Shown: positions 34,718 to 44,014 of the stretch, one piece after another
How positions within the stretch are numbered: the first letter of the stretch is position 1
Layout: the number at the start of each line of letters is the position of its first letter
Assembly: GCA_019084025.1 (NCBI GenBank)
Contig: JAHRBI010000005.1
Coordinates: forward strand, 186,001-250,000
DNA: 64,000 bases
Reading direction: 5' to 3'
Origin: Burkholderiaceae bacterium DAT-1
GTDB lineage: Bacteria > Pseudomonadota > Gammaproteobacteria > Burkholderiales > Chitinimonadaceae
Notes under the pieces: model-generated
Seen by the model: the letters and a program-made list of their open reading frames with translations, nothing else
Told to the model about the DNA's origin: nothing
Database searches by the model: none
Position numbers and translations under genes: made by a program

Positions 34718-34965
34718 GTTGTTCTCCATGTGTGGCGATACGCCAACAGTTTGTACACCTCACCCGCCATTTCTACGCAGGCCCACTCCGCTCTAGCGCT
34801 TGATTTTCAGGCGATTACAGCAAGTTGGCCCGAATTCGCCCCCCTGATGGCCGGATTGCACCCCCTGCCCGATCAGCAGCCCTCCCTACCATGTGCTGCA
34901 TCCCGCGTCAGCCGCACTGGCGGCGTTCATCATCGCGCGGACCGCTGCCAGAGGGGAAGCCGGAC

Positions 34966-35322
34966 ATGCATTTGTCGCATCGACTGTCGTATTACGTACT
35001 CGCCTGGGCATTGCTCAGCCCATCCGCTGAGGCCGGCACGCTCACGCCGCGCCAGACCCAGCTGCTCGCCAATAACTGCATTCAGTGCCATGCGCGGCCC
35101 GATATTGGCGTGCCCATCATGGGCAAGGAAGCCGACTGGCTGGATCGCCGTCGGGTGGGTGAATCCGCCATGCTGCTCAATGTGGTGCAAGGCGTGCGCG
35201 GGATGCCGCCACTGGGCTATTGCACCGCCTGCAACGAGCAGGATTTCCGCGCAATGATCCGCTTGATGGCCAATCTGCCCGACCCAGTTGTGACGACGCC
35301 GGCCACGGGAGGTAAAAAATGA
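34966..35322 (+). CDS. Periplasmic cytochrome c (c5-like)
   Basis: About 118 residues from ATG 34966 behind AGGGGAAG; upstream frame is unsupported. Signal peptide (YYVLAWALLSPSAEA), heme motif NNCIQCHARP (CIQCH), axial Met in VRGMPPLGYC and an extra Cys pair CTAC. The M-P-P-L-G-x-C-x-x-C pattern is like cytochrome c5, where the extra Cys form a disulfide. It overlaps the next gene by 4 bp and is probably the electron acceptor for the FAD oxidase that follows. Confidence 0.85.
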   Translation: MHLSHRLSYYVLAWALLSPSAEAGTLTPRQTQLLANNCIQCHARPDIGVPIMGKEADWLDRRRVGESAMLLNVVQGVRGMPPLGYCTACNEQDFRAMIRLMANLPDPVVTTPATGGKK

Positions 35323-36746
35323 GCCGCCTGCCCGAACAGCCGCAGATGCCACGCCGCCAGTTTCTGCAATCCGCAACGGCGATTGCCGCCGCCAGCCTGC
35401 TGCCGGGATGTGGGCAACAGGGCACCGAGCCTCAAAGCCCGGTGCCCTTCACGCCGGGCAAGCCCCTACCCTGGGTGAACTGGGCGGGCAATCAGAGTTG
35501 CCTGCCCGCTTTTCGCGCCGCACCCGCCAGCGAGGATGAACTGGTCAGCGTGCTCAAATCAGCCAAAGGGTGTATCCGTGTAGTCGGGGCCAGCCATTCG
35601 TTCAGCGCCGTGGTGCCAACATCCGACACGCTGGTGGCGACCGATTTGCTCTCAGGTGTGATTTCAAGCAAGGCCGATACGCTGGAAACCGAGATCTGGG
35701 CGGGCACCCGCATGCATGCACTGGGGCCGATGCTGGCTGCGATTGGTCAGGCGCTGCCGAATCAGCCCGATATGGACTACCCGGCCATGGGCGGCGCCAT
35801 TGCCTGTTCGGTGCATGCAACCGGTTCGACCTTTGGTTCGATGTCGTCCTATGTCACCGGGCTGACGCTGGCAACGCCAACAGGCGAACTGATCGAGTGC
35901 AGCACGACGCAGCATCCCGAGATTTTTCAGGCAGCTCGGGTGTCGCTAGGCGCGTTGGGAATTGTGTCGCGCATTCGCCTGCAAAACGAACGCGCCTTTG
36001 ATCTCACCGAAATCAATGCGGTCGAAAAAACCGAAGATGTGCTGGATGACTTCGAGGCGCGTTGCAAACAGCATCGGCACTTCGAATTCATGCCGCTGCC
36101 GCATACCTCGATGAGCGCCACGATCGCCACCGACCTCGCCAAACCAGGCGATGCGTCTTCCGGTACCGATGATCCGCAGGCAGTGAATACGCTGCGCAAG
36201 GTGTTTCAGGGCACCGCGTGGATACCCGGTCTGGGCGAAGCAGCTTACGAAAAAATTCTCACCATGGCACTGGGTGGCGAGGCCAATCAGGTGCGCACTG
36301 GCAAATCGTACGAGGTGTTCCCGCATGTGCGTGTGGTGCGCTTTCGCGAGATGGAATACACCGTACCAGCCGAACATGGCCCGGCCTGCGTGCGCGAAAT
36401 TCTCAAGACGATTCGCGACAAAAAACTGCCGATCTGCTTTCCGCTGGAAGTGCGCCGTGTGAAGGCGGATGACATCTGGCTGTCGATGTTCGAAGGCCGT
36501 GATGGCTGTTCGATCTCGGTCCATCAGTTTGGCGACATCGATTTCCGGCCCTACTTTGCCGCCATCGAACCGATTTTCTGGAAATACGAGGGTCGGCCGC
36601 ACTGGGGCAAGATCCACACCCTTACCCACCAGCAGCTGGCGGCACTCTATCCCCGTCACTGGCAGGATTTTCAGGCCGTGCGCCAGTCGCTTGATCCGCA
36701 TGGCCGCATGCTCAACGCCCATCTCAAAACACTATTCGGAGCCTGA
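35319..36746 (+). CDS. Tat-exported FAD oxidoreductase of the sugar-lactone oxidase (ALO) family
   Basis: The 475-residue precursor has a twin-Arg signal (PRRQFLQSATAIAAASLLPGC) that ends in a lipobox, so it would be a Tat-exported lipoprotein. The FAD PCMH domain reads VVGASHSFSAVVPTSD; the His in ASHSF aligns with the residue that carries covalent FAD in alditol oxidases. AMGGAIACSVHATGSTFGS follows. The C-terminal half matches the D-arabinono-1,4-lactone oxidase domain (FPHVRVVRFREMEYTVP, IHTLTHQQLAALYPRHWQDF). Substrates of this family are sugar lactones and polyols. With the neighbouring cytochrome it may act as a periplasmic dehydrogenase. Confidence 0.85.
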   Translation: MSRLPEQPQMPRRQFLQSATAIAAASLLPGCGQQGTEPQSPVPFTPGKPLPWVNWAGNQSCLPAFRAAPASEDELVSVLKSAKGCIRVVGASHSFSAVVPTSDTLVATDLLSGVISSKADTLETEIWAGTRMHALGPMLAAIGQALPNQPDMDYPAMGGAIACSVHATGSTFGSMSSYVTGLTLATPTGELIECSTTQHPEIFQAARVSLGALGIVSRIRLQNERAFDLTEINAVEKTEDVLDDFEARCKQHRHFEFMPLPHTSMSATIATDLAKPGDASSGTDDPQAVNTLRKVFQGTAWIPGLGEAAYEKILTMALGGEANQVRTGKSYEVFPHVRVVRFREMEYTVPAEHGPACVREILKTIRDKKLPICFPLEVRRVKADDIWLSMFEGRDGCSISVHQFGDIDFRPYFAAIEPIFWKYEGRPHWGKIHTLTHQQLAALYPRHWQDFQAVRQSLDPHGRMLNAHLKTLFGA

Positions 36747-36747
36747 C

Positions 36748-38016
36748 ATGATTTCCCGCAGATCCGTACTGATCGGCAGCGGCGCACTGGCTGTTGCTGC
36801 CGTCGCGGCCAAACCTGGCGATCAGGGAGGCCCGTACCCGCCCTATTTTGCCGACCTGAACCAGACCCTGCGCCGACATGGCATCGACCGGCCAGTATTG
36901 CTGATCGACCTCGACCGGCTGGACCGCAATATTGACCGAGTGCGCCAATCGATTGCCAAGGGCTCGCCCAAGCAATACCGCATCGTGGTGAAATCCATAC
37001 CCAGCCCGGCGCTGGTCGACTATGTAGCCAAGCGCAGCCAGAGCACGCGGCTAATGTGCTTTCATCGCCCCTTTGTGCAGGCCATGGCCCAACTCAGGCC
37101 CGATGCCGACATTCTGCTAGGCAAGCCGATGCCTGTCGCAGCGCTGCATACCTTCTACAGCACGCATCAGGGGCCATTTGATCCCGCCAAGCAACTGCAA
37201 TGGCTGGTGGATACCGAGGCGCGCCTGCACGAATATCTGGCACTGGCGCAAACCATGCGGGTACGCCTGCGGGTCAATCTGGAGATCGATGTCGGCCTGC
37301 ACCGCGGCGGCCTGAGCGACCCATCACAACTCGGGTCGATGCTGAAGCTAATCAGCGACCATCCCGATCATTTGCAGTTCGCCGGCTTCATGGGCTACGA
37401 CGCGCATCTGATGGGCCTGCCCGGCTTTCTGGCCCGACGCGAGCAACCGCGCGTGCATGCCCGCTACGAAGCCTTTGTGGCCGCACTGAAACGCGATTTC
37501 CCCAAGCTCGTTACGCCCGACCTGACTTTCAATGGCGCGGGGAGCCCCACCTTCCGCGATTACGAAGGCGAAACGGTACTGAATGACATTTCGGCGGGCA
37601 CCTGCCTGCTCAAACCTTCGCATTACGACATCGACAATCTGAGCGACTTCGAGCCAGCGACCTACATCGCCTCGCCGGTGCTCAAGCGTCTACAGGGCGG
37701 CAATCTGCCCGCGCTGGAAGAACTGGGGCCACTGATTCGCGGCTGGGATGTCAATCAGGCGCAGATGTATTTCGCCTACAGCGGCAACTGGCTGGCCGAT
37801 CCCATCGCGCCGCCCGGCGTACATCCGCACTTTGCCTACACCAGTTCCAACCAACAGGGCTACACCGCCTCCGCCCGTGTGCAGATGGACGTGAACGATT
37901 TCCTGTTCCTGCGTCCCACGCAATCCGAAGCCGTGCTGCTGCAATTTGGCGATCTGGTCGCGGTGCGCGGCAAGGAGATCGTGGATCGCTGGCCCGTACT
38001 GCCCGTTGGCATCTGA
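36748..38016 (+). CDS. Tat-exported PLP protein of the DSD1/D-threonine aldolase (alanine racemase-like) family
   Basis: About 422 residues from ATG 36748, one base after the previous stop; the frame continues upstream only as a shadow of that gene. A twin-Arg signal (SRRSVLIGSGALAVAAVAA) is followed by PVLLIDLDRLDRNIDRVRQS and RIVVKSIPSP, with Lys82 as PLP site, EIDVGLHRGG, NGAGSPTFRD and a C-terminal beta domain (GDLVAVRGKEIVDRWPVLPV). The family includes D-threonine aldolases and D-serine dehydratases, normally cytosolic. Tat export of a folded PLP enzyme is unusual but fits the export of the FAD partner. Substrate unknown. Confidence 0.85.
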   Translation: MISRRSVLIGSGALAVAAVAAKPGDQGGPYPPYFADLNQTLRRHGIDRPVLLIDLDRLDRNIDRVRQSIAKGSPKQYRIVVKSIPSPALVDYVAKRSQSTRLMCFHRPFVQAMAQLRPDADILLGKPMPVAALHTFYSTHQGPFDPAKQLQWLVDTEARLHEYLALAQTMRVRLRVNLEIDVGLHRGGLSDPSQLGSMLKLISDHPDHLQFAGFMGYDAHLMGLPGFLARREQPRVHARYEAFVAALKRDFPKLVTPDLTFNGAGSPTFRDYEGETVLNDISAGTCLLKPSHYDIDNLSDFEPATYIASPVLKRLQGGNLPALEELGPLIRGWDVNQAQMYFAYSGNWLADPIAPPGVHPHFAYTSSNQQGYTASARVQMDVNDFLFLRPTQSEAVLLQFGDLVAVRGKEIVDRWPVLPVGI

Positions 38017-38052
38017 TTCGCATCCCACCATTCAATAACAGGAAAAGACAAC

Positions 38053-40449
38053 ATGATCACACGCCCCCGCCCCATTGCACTCAGCCTATCGCTGATAGGC
38101 TGCACCCTTGCGAGTCTGCCACTTGCATCGCATGCCGACGATACCTCTGCGACCGAACAGATTACGGTTACCGCACAAAGTCGCAGCCAGCAATCCCAGG
38201 CCGTACCGATTGCGCTGCAGGTTGTGACCGGCGAGCAGATCGACAAGCTCAGCGCCAACAATCTTGCCGACATGAATGGCTATCTGCCGGGCTTTCAAGT
38301 GAATGGCGAGCAGGCCACCCAGCCTTTTTTCTCGCTGCGCGGGCTGGGCACCATGGACTTCGGCATCGGGACCGATTCGCCACTGGGGATTTACGTGGAT
38401 GGCGTGTATACCGGCAAAACCGGTGGTTCGATGCTGACGTTTGACGATGTGCAGCGCATCGAAGTGCTGAAAGGCCCGCAGGGGACGCTGTTTGGCCGTA
38501 ATAGTGCGGCCGGTGCGATTTCAATTGTGACCAATGAACCCGACCCCGGCGCGCGGCGCGCGGAGGCGAAGGTCAAGCTGGGGCAATATGGTCAGCGCGA
38601 CGCCCGCCTGCTGTTTAACCAGCCGCTTAGCGACGCCAGCGCCTTCCGCCTGAGCGTGACACGGGTCGGCAGCGATGGCTGGCTGAAAGACGCGGCTACA
38701 GGCGAATCCCTCAACAGCACCCATGATGTCGGCGCCCGCGCCAGTTTCCTGAGCAAGCTGGGTGAAGGCAGCAAAGTGATGTTCAGCTGGGAGCACGAAG
38801 AGCTGGGCCAGCCCTCGCGTCCGGCCATCGGCATCGTGCCTGCCCCTGCGCCCGGCAGCTATCCTGCATTCCCGATCAATCCCGCCACCCTGCTCGATCC
38901 GCTCACGGCACCGGCCTACAATCAGTCTGCACTGAACCATGAAGGACGGATTTTTGATGGGGCGACGCTACGCCTTGAAGTGCCACTGACGGGCAGCCAG
39001 TTTCAGTCGACCACAGCCTATCGCCGCTTTCACAGCATCAACAGCGAAACCGACGATGGCACGCGCCTGGCCGCGTCTTACCTGACCATCGCCAATCTGG
39101 AAAAAAACCGGATGCTGCAGCAGGAATTCCGTCTTTCCGGGCAAACCGAGCGCATCGACTGGGTGGGCGGCATCAGTTATTTCCAGCAAGTGGCCGACCA
39201 GACCGCACAGGTCAATACCACTACCGACTCGCTCGACAATCTATCGGCCAATATGGCCGGCATGCCGATCTATTCCACCATCAACCAACTCAGCGGCGTG
39301 AACTTGCTCGGTAATAGCTGGCAGGAAAACATGATCAACCATGGTCGCAATACCGCTGTGGCCGCGTATGGCGATGTGATCTGGCATCTCGATGACCGGA
39401 CTAATCTCACCACCGGCGTGCGCTTCACGCGCGACAGCAAAACCTTCAGCTGGTTTCAGCCCGCCCGTGCCTCAGCGGCTGTAGATGCCGGATACGCCGC
39501 GCTAGGCGCAGGTGGATTCTTTGATGCCGTCGCCCAGCAGATGGGGCCGGAGGTGGCGCAAGCGCTGCAGGGTTTCCTCACCCAGAACCAGTTGCTCGCC
39601 AGCCAGGGTGCAAATGGCGTGCCGCTAGAGGTAAGCAATAGCTGGCGCGATGTCAGCCCGCGCTTGGTACTGGACCACACCCTGAGCCCCGATCGCATGG
39701 TGTATGCATCGGTATCCAAGGGCTATCAGGCAGGCGGCTACAACACGGTGTCGCAAGTGGGTGGCAAATTTGATCCGGAAACCGTGTGGAATTATGAAAT
39801 CGGCAGCAAGAACACCTTCCGCGATCTGCATCTCACGGTGAACGCCTCGCTGTTTGCATACCGTTTCACCAATCTGCAGGCGCTGAATCTGGTCAATATC
39901 AATGGCAGCGGCATGCCGGTGTATCAGGTCACCGTGGGCGACCAGAAAGCACACGGCGTGGATTTTGACATCCGCTGGCAGCCCACCCGCAATCTCCGTC
40001 TCTACACCACCGGCGAATATCTGAACCAGACCTATGGCCAGTACAAGCAGGCAGATGGCCCCGACCTGAGCGGCCAACCTGTTGGCGCCCCGCTGTGGAC
40101 GGTGGCTGGCGGCGTGGATTACACGTGGCAAGGCGTGCTGGATGGACAGTTGATGCTCAGCTTGCAGGATGCATGGCAAAGCAAGGCACGCTGCAACGAT
40201 GATTCCGCCCATCAAGGCAACTGCCTGTCGGTGCCCGCCTTTACGGTGGGCAAGGCGCAAAACCGCGCCAACCTGCGCCTGCGCTGGGATAGCGCCGACC
40301 GCCGCTGGCACGCCGCGCTGCTGGTCAGCAATCTCTTCGACCAGCGCTACGTCAATCGCGTCGGCACCGAAGCCACCGTGCTGGGCGCGCAATACGCCAC
40401 CATCAACGCCCCGCGCATGACTGCGCTGGAGGTGGGGATGCGGTGGTAG
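38053..40449 (+). CDS. TonB-dependent outer-membrane receptor
   Basis: The 798-residue precursor has a signal peptide (SLIGCTLASLPLASHA), TonB box-like region (EQITVTAQS), a plug domain with RGLGTMDFGIGTDSPLGIYV, VLKGPQGTLFGRNSAAG and AISIVTNEPDPG, then a 22-strand barrel ending in MTALEVGMRW with terminal aromatic residue. It begins 37 bases after the PLP gene and completes the cassette: outer-membrane import, two exported enzymes and a cytochrome. The ligand may be the sugar or hydroxyamino compound that these enzymes act on (inference); a siderophore receptor is the main alternative. Confidence 0.92.
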   Translation: MITRPRPIALSLSLIGCTLASLPLASHADDTSATEQITVTAQSRSQQSQAVPIALQVVTGEQIDKLSANNLADMNGYLPGFQVNGEQATQPFFSLRGLGTMDFGIGTDSPLGIYVDGVYTGKTGGSMLTFDDVQRIEVLKGPQGTLFGRNSAAGAISIVTNEPDPGARRAEAKVKLGQYGQRDARLLFNQPLSDASAFRLSVTRVGSDGWLKDAATGESLNSTHDVGARASFLSKLGEGSKVMFSWEHEELGQPSRPAIGIVPAPAPGSYPAFPINPATLLDPLTAPAYNQSALNHEGRIFDGATLRLEVPLTGSQFQSTTAYRRFHSINSETDDGTRLAASYLTIANLEKNRMLQQEFRLSGQTERIDWVGGISYFQQVADQTAQVNTTTDSLDNLSANMAGMPIYSTINQLSGVNLLGNSWQENMINHGRNTAVAAYGDVIWHLDDRTNLTTGVRFTRDSKTFSWFQPARASAAVDAGYAALGAGGFFDAVAQQMGPEVAQALQGFLTQNQLLASQGANGVPLEVSNSWRDVSPRLVLDHTLSPDRMVYASVSKGYQAGGYNTVSQVGGKFDPETVWNYEIGSKNTFRDLHLTVNASLFAYRFTNLQALNLVNINGSGMPVYQVTVGDQKAHGVDFDIRWQPTRNLRLYTTGEYLNQTYGQYKQADGPDLSGQPVGAPLWTVAGGVDYTWQGVLDGQLMLSLQDAWQSKARCNDDSAHQGNCLSVPAFTVGKAQNRANLRLRWDSADRRWHAALLVSNLFDQRYVNRVGTEATVLGAQYATINAPRMTALEVGMRW

Positions 40450-40488
40450 GCTGATTGGTCGGCTTGAACTCATTGGAATGACGCTGTA

Positions 40489-40513
40489 TGCCCCCGGTGT
40501 GAGCCGGGGGGCA
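40489..40513 (+). terminator. GC-rich hairpin after the TonB receptor gene
   Basis: TGCCCCCGG / CCGGGGGGCA with a bulged G and loop TGTGAG. No T-run, but position right for the end of the cassette. Confidence 0.5.
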
Positions 40514-40576
40514 GGCCTGTTGGGCATGGTATAGTGTGCAAAACACGCACAACTATTCTCGTCAAGATTCAAATAA

Positions 40577-41449
40577 ATGAATATTTTTAATTCTAATAAA
40601 CGAAAAGCACAAAACCTTCATCAATCCGCTCAGGAGCTGCACGACAAGGGGGATGAAGACGGCGCACTAAATCTCTACAAACAAGCAATTTCCCTGCAGC
40701 CAGATAAGTCTGAGTCTTATTACAATATTGGCTTGATTTATAAATACCGCTCTGAATGGGAAAATTCTCTCGAATACAATGCTAAGGCATACCAAATATC
40801 ACCTGATGATGAGGCTGCTCGCTGGAACCTTGCCATCGCTGCCACCGCATTGAGGAAATGGGATATCGCCCGCAAAGCGTGGGAAGATAATGGAATTAAG
40901 CTGACAGGCACGTCCGGCCCGATTGAAATGAATTTTGGCATCACGCCCATTCGGCTCAATCCGGATAGTACAGGCGAAGTTGTCTGGGCGCAGAGAATCG
41001 ATCCCGTCCGAGCGGTGATCCAAAACATTCCACTTCCAGAATCTGGCTTTCATTTTCAGGACATTGTTCTGCATGATGGTGCTGCTGTGGGATACAGGCA
41101 ATATCAGGGGCGTGAATATGCAGTATTTAATGTGCTTGAGCTGTTTGAATCATCTAACCAGCAAACCATCGTTATCCATGCGCAAGCTTCAGATGAAGCT
41201 ATTCATTGGCTGGATACCGCTTTAACTGAAGTAGGTGGTGCACTTGAAAACTGGAGCAGCAGCATCCGTCAGTTATGCAAAGCTTGTAGTGAAGGCAGGC
41301 CTCATGAAAGCCATGATCACGAATTGGATGAGATTGCGACGGTTGATAGAAAACTAGGTGTTTCCATTCCAGTAAATATTGATATCCAAGAAATAGTATC
41401 TGAATGGAAATCAATCCATTGTGTAGACATTCAATCGATTGATAATTAA
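40577..41449 (+). CDS. TPR protein with unknown C-terminal domain
   Basis: The 290-residue cytosolic protein has about three TPR motifs in the first 110 residues (SAQELHDKGDEDGALNLYKQ, ESYYNIGLIYKYR, EWENSLEYNAKAYQ). The remaining ~180 residues contain TGEVVWAQRIDPVRAVIQNI and LHDGAAVGYRQYQGREYAVF; this part resembles uncharacterised TPR-linked proteins but I name no family. Codons are A/T-richer than in the preceding cassette. It opens a plus-strand string of small genes and overlaps no firm start of the next gene. Confidence 0.75.
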   Translation: MNIFNSNKRKAQNLHQSAQELHDKGDEDGALNLYKQAISLQPDKSESYYNIGLIYKYRSEWENSLEYNAKAYQISPDDEAARWNLAIAATALRKWDIARKAWEDNGIKLTGTSGPIEMNFGITPIRLNPDSTGEVVWAQRIDPVRAVIQNIPLPESGFHFQDIVLHDGAAVGYRQYQGREYAVFNVLELFESSNQQTIVIHAQASDEAIHWLDTALTEVGGALENWSSSIRQLCKACSEGRPHESHDHELDEIATVDRKLGVSIPVNIDIQEIVSEWKSIHCVDIQSIDN

Positions 41450-41474
41450 CTACATATCATTAATCATCCGCCGA

Positions 41475-41870
41475 ATGAAAATCAGTCTGTTCACGCTGAA
41501 TAGCATCGTTCTCTCCACCCTCGCATCGGCCTCCCCCGCCTGCATTCCCTACGGAAAAGCAAGCATTCATGGCACACTCAATCGTCATACCTTTTATGGC
41601 GCACCCGGCTTCGGAGAAGATCCAGCACATGACGCGAAAGAAGCCGGGTTCTATCTCGACCTGCCTACGCCAATTTGCACCATTGCAGGTGAAAATGAGA
41701 ATGAAGCCAAGCAAGGTGTGCGACGAGTGCAGCTAGTACTGAATCAAAAGGGCTATGACACGCTGCGCCCGAAGCTGGGGAAATCGCTTACATTGAGAGG
41801 CGAGCTATTTGGTGCATTAACCGGTTATCACCATGCGCCGCTCTTGCTCGATGTGAAGTTCTCGAAGTAA
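41475..41870 (+). CDS. Exported DUF4431-like protein
   Basis: About 131 residues from ATG 41475 (MKISLFTLNSIVLSTLASAS signal peptide); an ATG at 41439 inside the previous gene is less likely. PACIPYGKASIHGTLNRHTF, YGAPGFGEDPAHDAKE and LRGELFGALTGYHHAPLLLD match the DUF4431 pattern of a small beta-barrel with conserved GFGEDP and T-G-Y/H-H-H. Function unknown; periplasmic. Confidence 0.75.
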   Translation: MKISLFTLNSIVLSTLASASPACIPYGKASIHGTLNRHTFYGAPGFGEDPAHDAKEAGFYLDLPTPICTIAGENENEAKQGVRRVQLVLNQKGYDTLRPKLGKSLTLRGELFGALTGYHHAPLLLDVKFSK

Positions 41871-41899
41871 TGTCCGACCTACACACACCGGAGCCCCCC

Positions 41900-42379
41900 A
41901 TGATCCCCCGCACCCAGACCGAACTCGATGCCATACGCGATGAATGCTATGCGATGGTGACGCGGCGGGCGTCCATTTCGGCGGGGGCATCGGTGATTCC
42001 AGCTTTCGGGCTGGATGCAGCGGCAGATGTGGCCATTCTGCTGGAGCTGATTCCGGCAATTAACCAGCGCTTCGGGCTGGCCGGACATCAGATCGAGGGG
42101 TACGATCCTGCGGTCAAGCGCCTGATTTTTCAGGTGATCAAGCGCGCAGGGATTGCATTGATCGGCGTGGAAATCACCCGTACACTCGCCACCGAAGCGC
42201 TGAAGAAAATCGTCGGCAAAACGGTCACTAAACAAGTGATGAAATTCGTGCCAGTGCTCGGCTGGGCGGCAAATGCAGCGATTGGCTTTGGCGCGATGAA
42301 ATATGTCGGTAATACCCACGTGGATGATTGTTATCGGGTGTGTTGCCGTTTGCTGGCCGAACAGCCGCAGCCAGTATGA
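41900..42379 (+). CDS. Small membrane-associated protein, DUF697-like
   Basis: About 159 residues from ATG 41900, which has GGAG seven bases upstream; ATG 41870 overlaps the previous stop and is an alternative. It is rich in small and hydrophobic residues (ISAGASVIPAFGLDAAADVA, GIALIGVEITRTLATEAL, FVPVLGWAANAAIGFGAMKY) in an order that recalls the DUF697 domain of some GTPase-associated proteins, where short amphipathic hairpins enter the membrane. No GTPase is adjacent. Family call tentative. Confidence 0.6.
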   Translation: MIPRTQTELDAIRDECYAMVTRRASISAGASVIPAFGLDAAADVAILLELIPAINQRFGLAGHQIEGYDPAVKRLIFQVIKRAGIALIGVEITRTLATEALKKIVGKTVTKQVMKFVPVLGWAANAAIGFGAMKYVGNTHVDDCYRVCCRLLAEQPQPV

Positions 42380-42840
42380 CGCCTCCCGTCATGATCACCC
42401 GACTGTTAGCGGCTTTTCTTTGCAGTGTTTTATCCACGGCGGCACTAGCCTACTGTGATGGCGGCTATCCCAATCTGTCTGTCCGGCAGGAAGTACGGGA
42501 GAGTGCGTTTGTGGTGGTCGGCACACTGTTATCCCGAATGCTTGTGGTCGACCCGGTTGCCGATCCTGAAGGCTATGAGGCGACCCTGTTTCAGGTGAAA
42601 ATCAAACGTATTCTGCATGGCAAACCACCCGCCTATGCCAGACGCACGTATTTCTCGATATATAACGTCAATACTTCTGCGCGCTTCCCGATTGATGAGC
42701 AGGACATCGGCAAAGACTATGTGCTATTTGTGCGCACAGGCGCCGATGGCTACTGGGTAGATAGCTGCGGACATTCACAGCTGCATTCGGAAAGCGCGCA
42801 ATTGATAAAACAGCTGTCGCGCATTGGGAAACATCCATGA
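42376..42840 (+). CDS. Small exported protein
   Basis: About 154 residues from ATG 42376, overlapping the previous stop by 4 bp; ATG 42391 is also possible. Signal peptide MITRLLAAFLCSVLSTAALA, followed by a small beta-rich domain (FVVVGTLLSRMLVVD, FQVKIKRILHGKPP, GKDYVLFVRTG) with two Cys. The V-V-G-T-L ... K-I-L-K-G layout resembles uncharacterised secreted OB-like proteins. Overlaps at both ends place it in the operon. Confidence 0.65.
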   Translation: MTPPVMITRLLAAFLCSVLSTAALAYCDGGYPNLSVRQEVRESAFVVVGTLLSRMLVVDPVADPEGYEATLFQVKIKRILHGKPPAYARRTYFSIYNVNTSARFPIDEQDIGKDYVLFVRTGADGYWVDSCGHSQLHSESAQLIKQLSRIGKHP

Positions 42841-43262
42841 CCTCCCCCCAATATTCACTAGTCGCAGGTGCCGTCCTGACCTGCCTAGCCGCCCTATTGC
42901 ATTTTGTATGCATCATCTGGCCCGAAGGTTTCCGCATCATGGGGGCGGGGGAATCGATCAGCCGTCTGGCGATAACGGGGCACTGGTATCCACGGGTGGC
43001 AGCGATTGTGATTGGCAGCATGCTGTTGGTCTGGGCGGCTTATGCATTCTCCGGCGCGGGTCTGATTGTGCCGCTGCCATTTACCAAACTGGCGTTGACG
43101 GCCATTACTGGTGTCTACCTGCTGCGCGGCATCGCCTTCCCGCTGCTGATACCTGCTTTTCCCGGTAATAGCATGACGTTCTGGTATGTGAGTTCGGGTA
43201 TCTTCCTGCTGATTGGCGGGCTGCATGTAGCCGGTCTCATCCGCATATGGAGCAATGGCTAA
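42837..43262 (+). CDS. Small four-helix membrane protein
   Basis: The 141-residue protein has four hydrophobic segments (LVAGAVLTCLAALLHFVCII, VAAIVIGSMLLVWAAYAF, LTAITGVYLLRGIAFPLLI, FWYVSSGIFLLIGGLHVAGL). The layout is typical of small uncharacterised inner-membrane proteins. It overlaps the upstream gene by 4 bp. Role unknown. Confidence 0.75.
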   Translation: MTSPQYSLVAGAVLTCLAALLHFVCIIWPEGFRIMGAGESISRLAITGHWYPRVAAIVIGSMLLVWAAYAFSGAGLIVPLPFTKLALTAITGVYLLRGIAFPLLIPAFPGNSMTFWYVSSGIFLLIGGLHVAGLIRIWSNG

Positions 43263-43399
43263 AGGATTCAAATCTGCCATGCGCTCGCTCGTCACGGGTA
43301 CGCAACACTAGACCTGCCGACAGCAATAGGATTCGCGATAAACATACTCACTAAAATATTATTTAAGCCATTCCATACTTCCGGAAACTGGCGCATATC

Positions 43400-44008
43400 A
43401 TGGGCTTAATCAGGCAAGGTTTGCTCGCATTACTCGCGTTTGGCGTGGCAGGGTACGCACTATTCGTATACGGCACCATGCCCATTGGCGCACTGGTACA
43501 CCCAAGCATGCGGCTCACCTTCGCAGCGCATGCCACAGCCGTCTATATTCATGCGTTTGCATCCAGTATTGCGCTGATCATTGGCCCACTCCAATTTTCA
43601 GGCAGGATTCGCAGGCGCTGGCCACAGGTACACCGCTGGATGGGACGTATCTATCTGGGGGTAGGCATTCTCGCAGGTGGTGTATCGGCGCTATACATCG
43701 CCCAGTTCGCCTATGGTGGACTCCCGTCCCGGCTGGGTTTTTCTTCACTGGCGCTGCTCTGGCTATACACGGGTTACCACGCTTATTCCGCTATCCGCGC
43801 AGGCAATATCAAACAGCATCGCACCTGGATGCTGCGCAATGTCTGTCTGACTTACGCAGCGGTGACCTTACGTATCTATCTGCCGGTTTCGCTCGTTGCA
43901 CAGCTCAACTTCGATGTGACTTATCCTGCGATATCGTGGTTGTGCTGGGTGCCGAATGCATTGTTTGCCGAATGGTATGTCCGTCGGAGCAAAAACGTGG
44001 CGGTATAG
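43400..44008 (+). CDS. DUF2306 membrane protein
   Basis: The 202-residue protein has six hydrophobic segments and the DUF2306 pattern: an early loop, HAFASSIALIIGPLQFS, RWPQVHRWMGRIYLGVGIL, GFSSLALLWLYTGYHAYSA and NIKQHRTWMLRN. The conserved His residues (QVHRWMG, KQHRTWM) suggest heme or metal binding as in related ferric-reductase-like proteins, but this is not shown. It is convergent with the EamA gene at 44015 with no terminator between. Confidence 0.85.
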   Translation: MGLIRQGLLALLAFGVAGYALFVYGTMPIGALVHPSMRLTFAAHATAVYIHAFASSIALIIGPLQFSGRIRRRWPQVHRWMGRIYLGVGILAGGVSALYIAQFAYGGLPSRLGFSSLALLWLYTGYHAYSAIRAGNIKQHRTWMLRNVCLTYAAVTLRIYLPVSLVAQLNFDVTYPAISWLCWVPNALFAEWYVRRSKNVAV

Positions 44009-44014
44009 TACTGC

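Noticed and set aside
36469-36747. N-terminal extension of the PLP-protein frame
   Set aside because: It is a shadow of the end of the FAD oxidase gene; the real start at 36748 has a twin-Arg signal.
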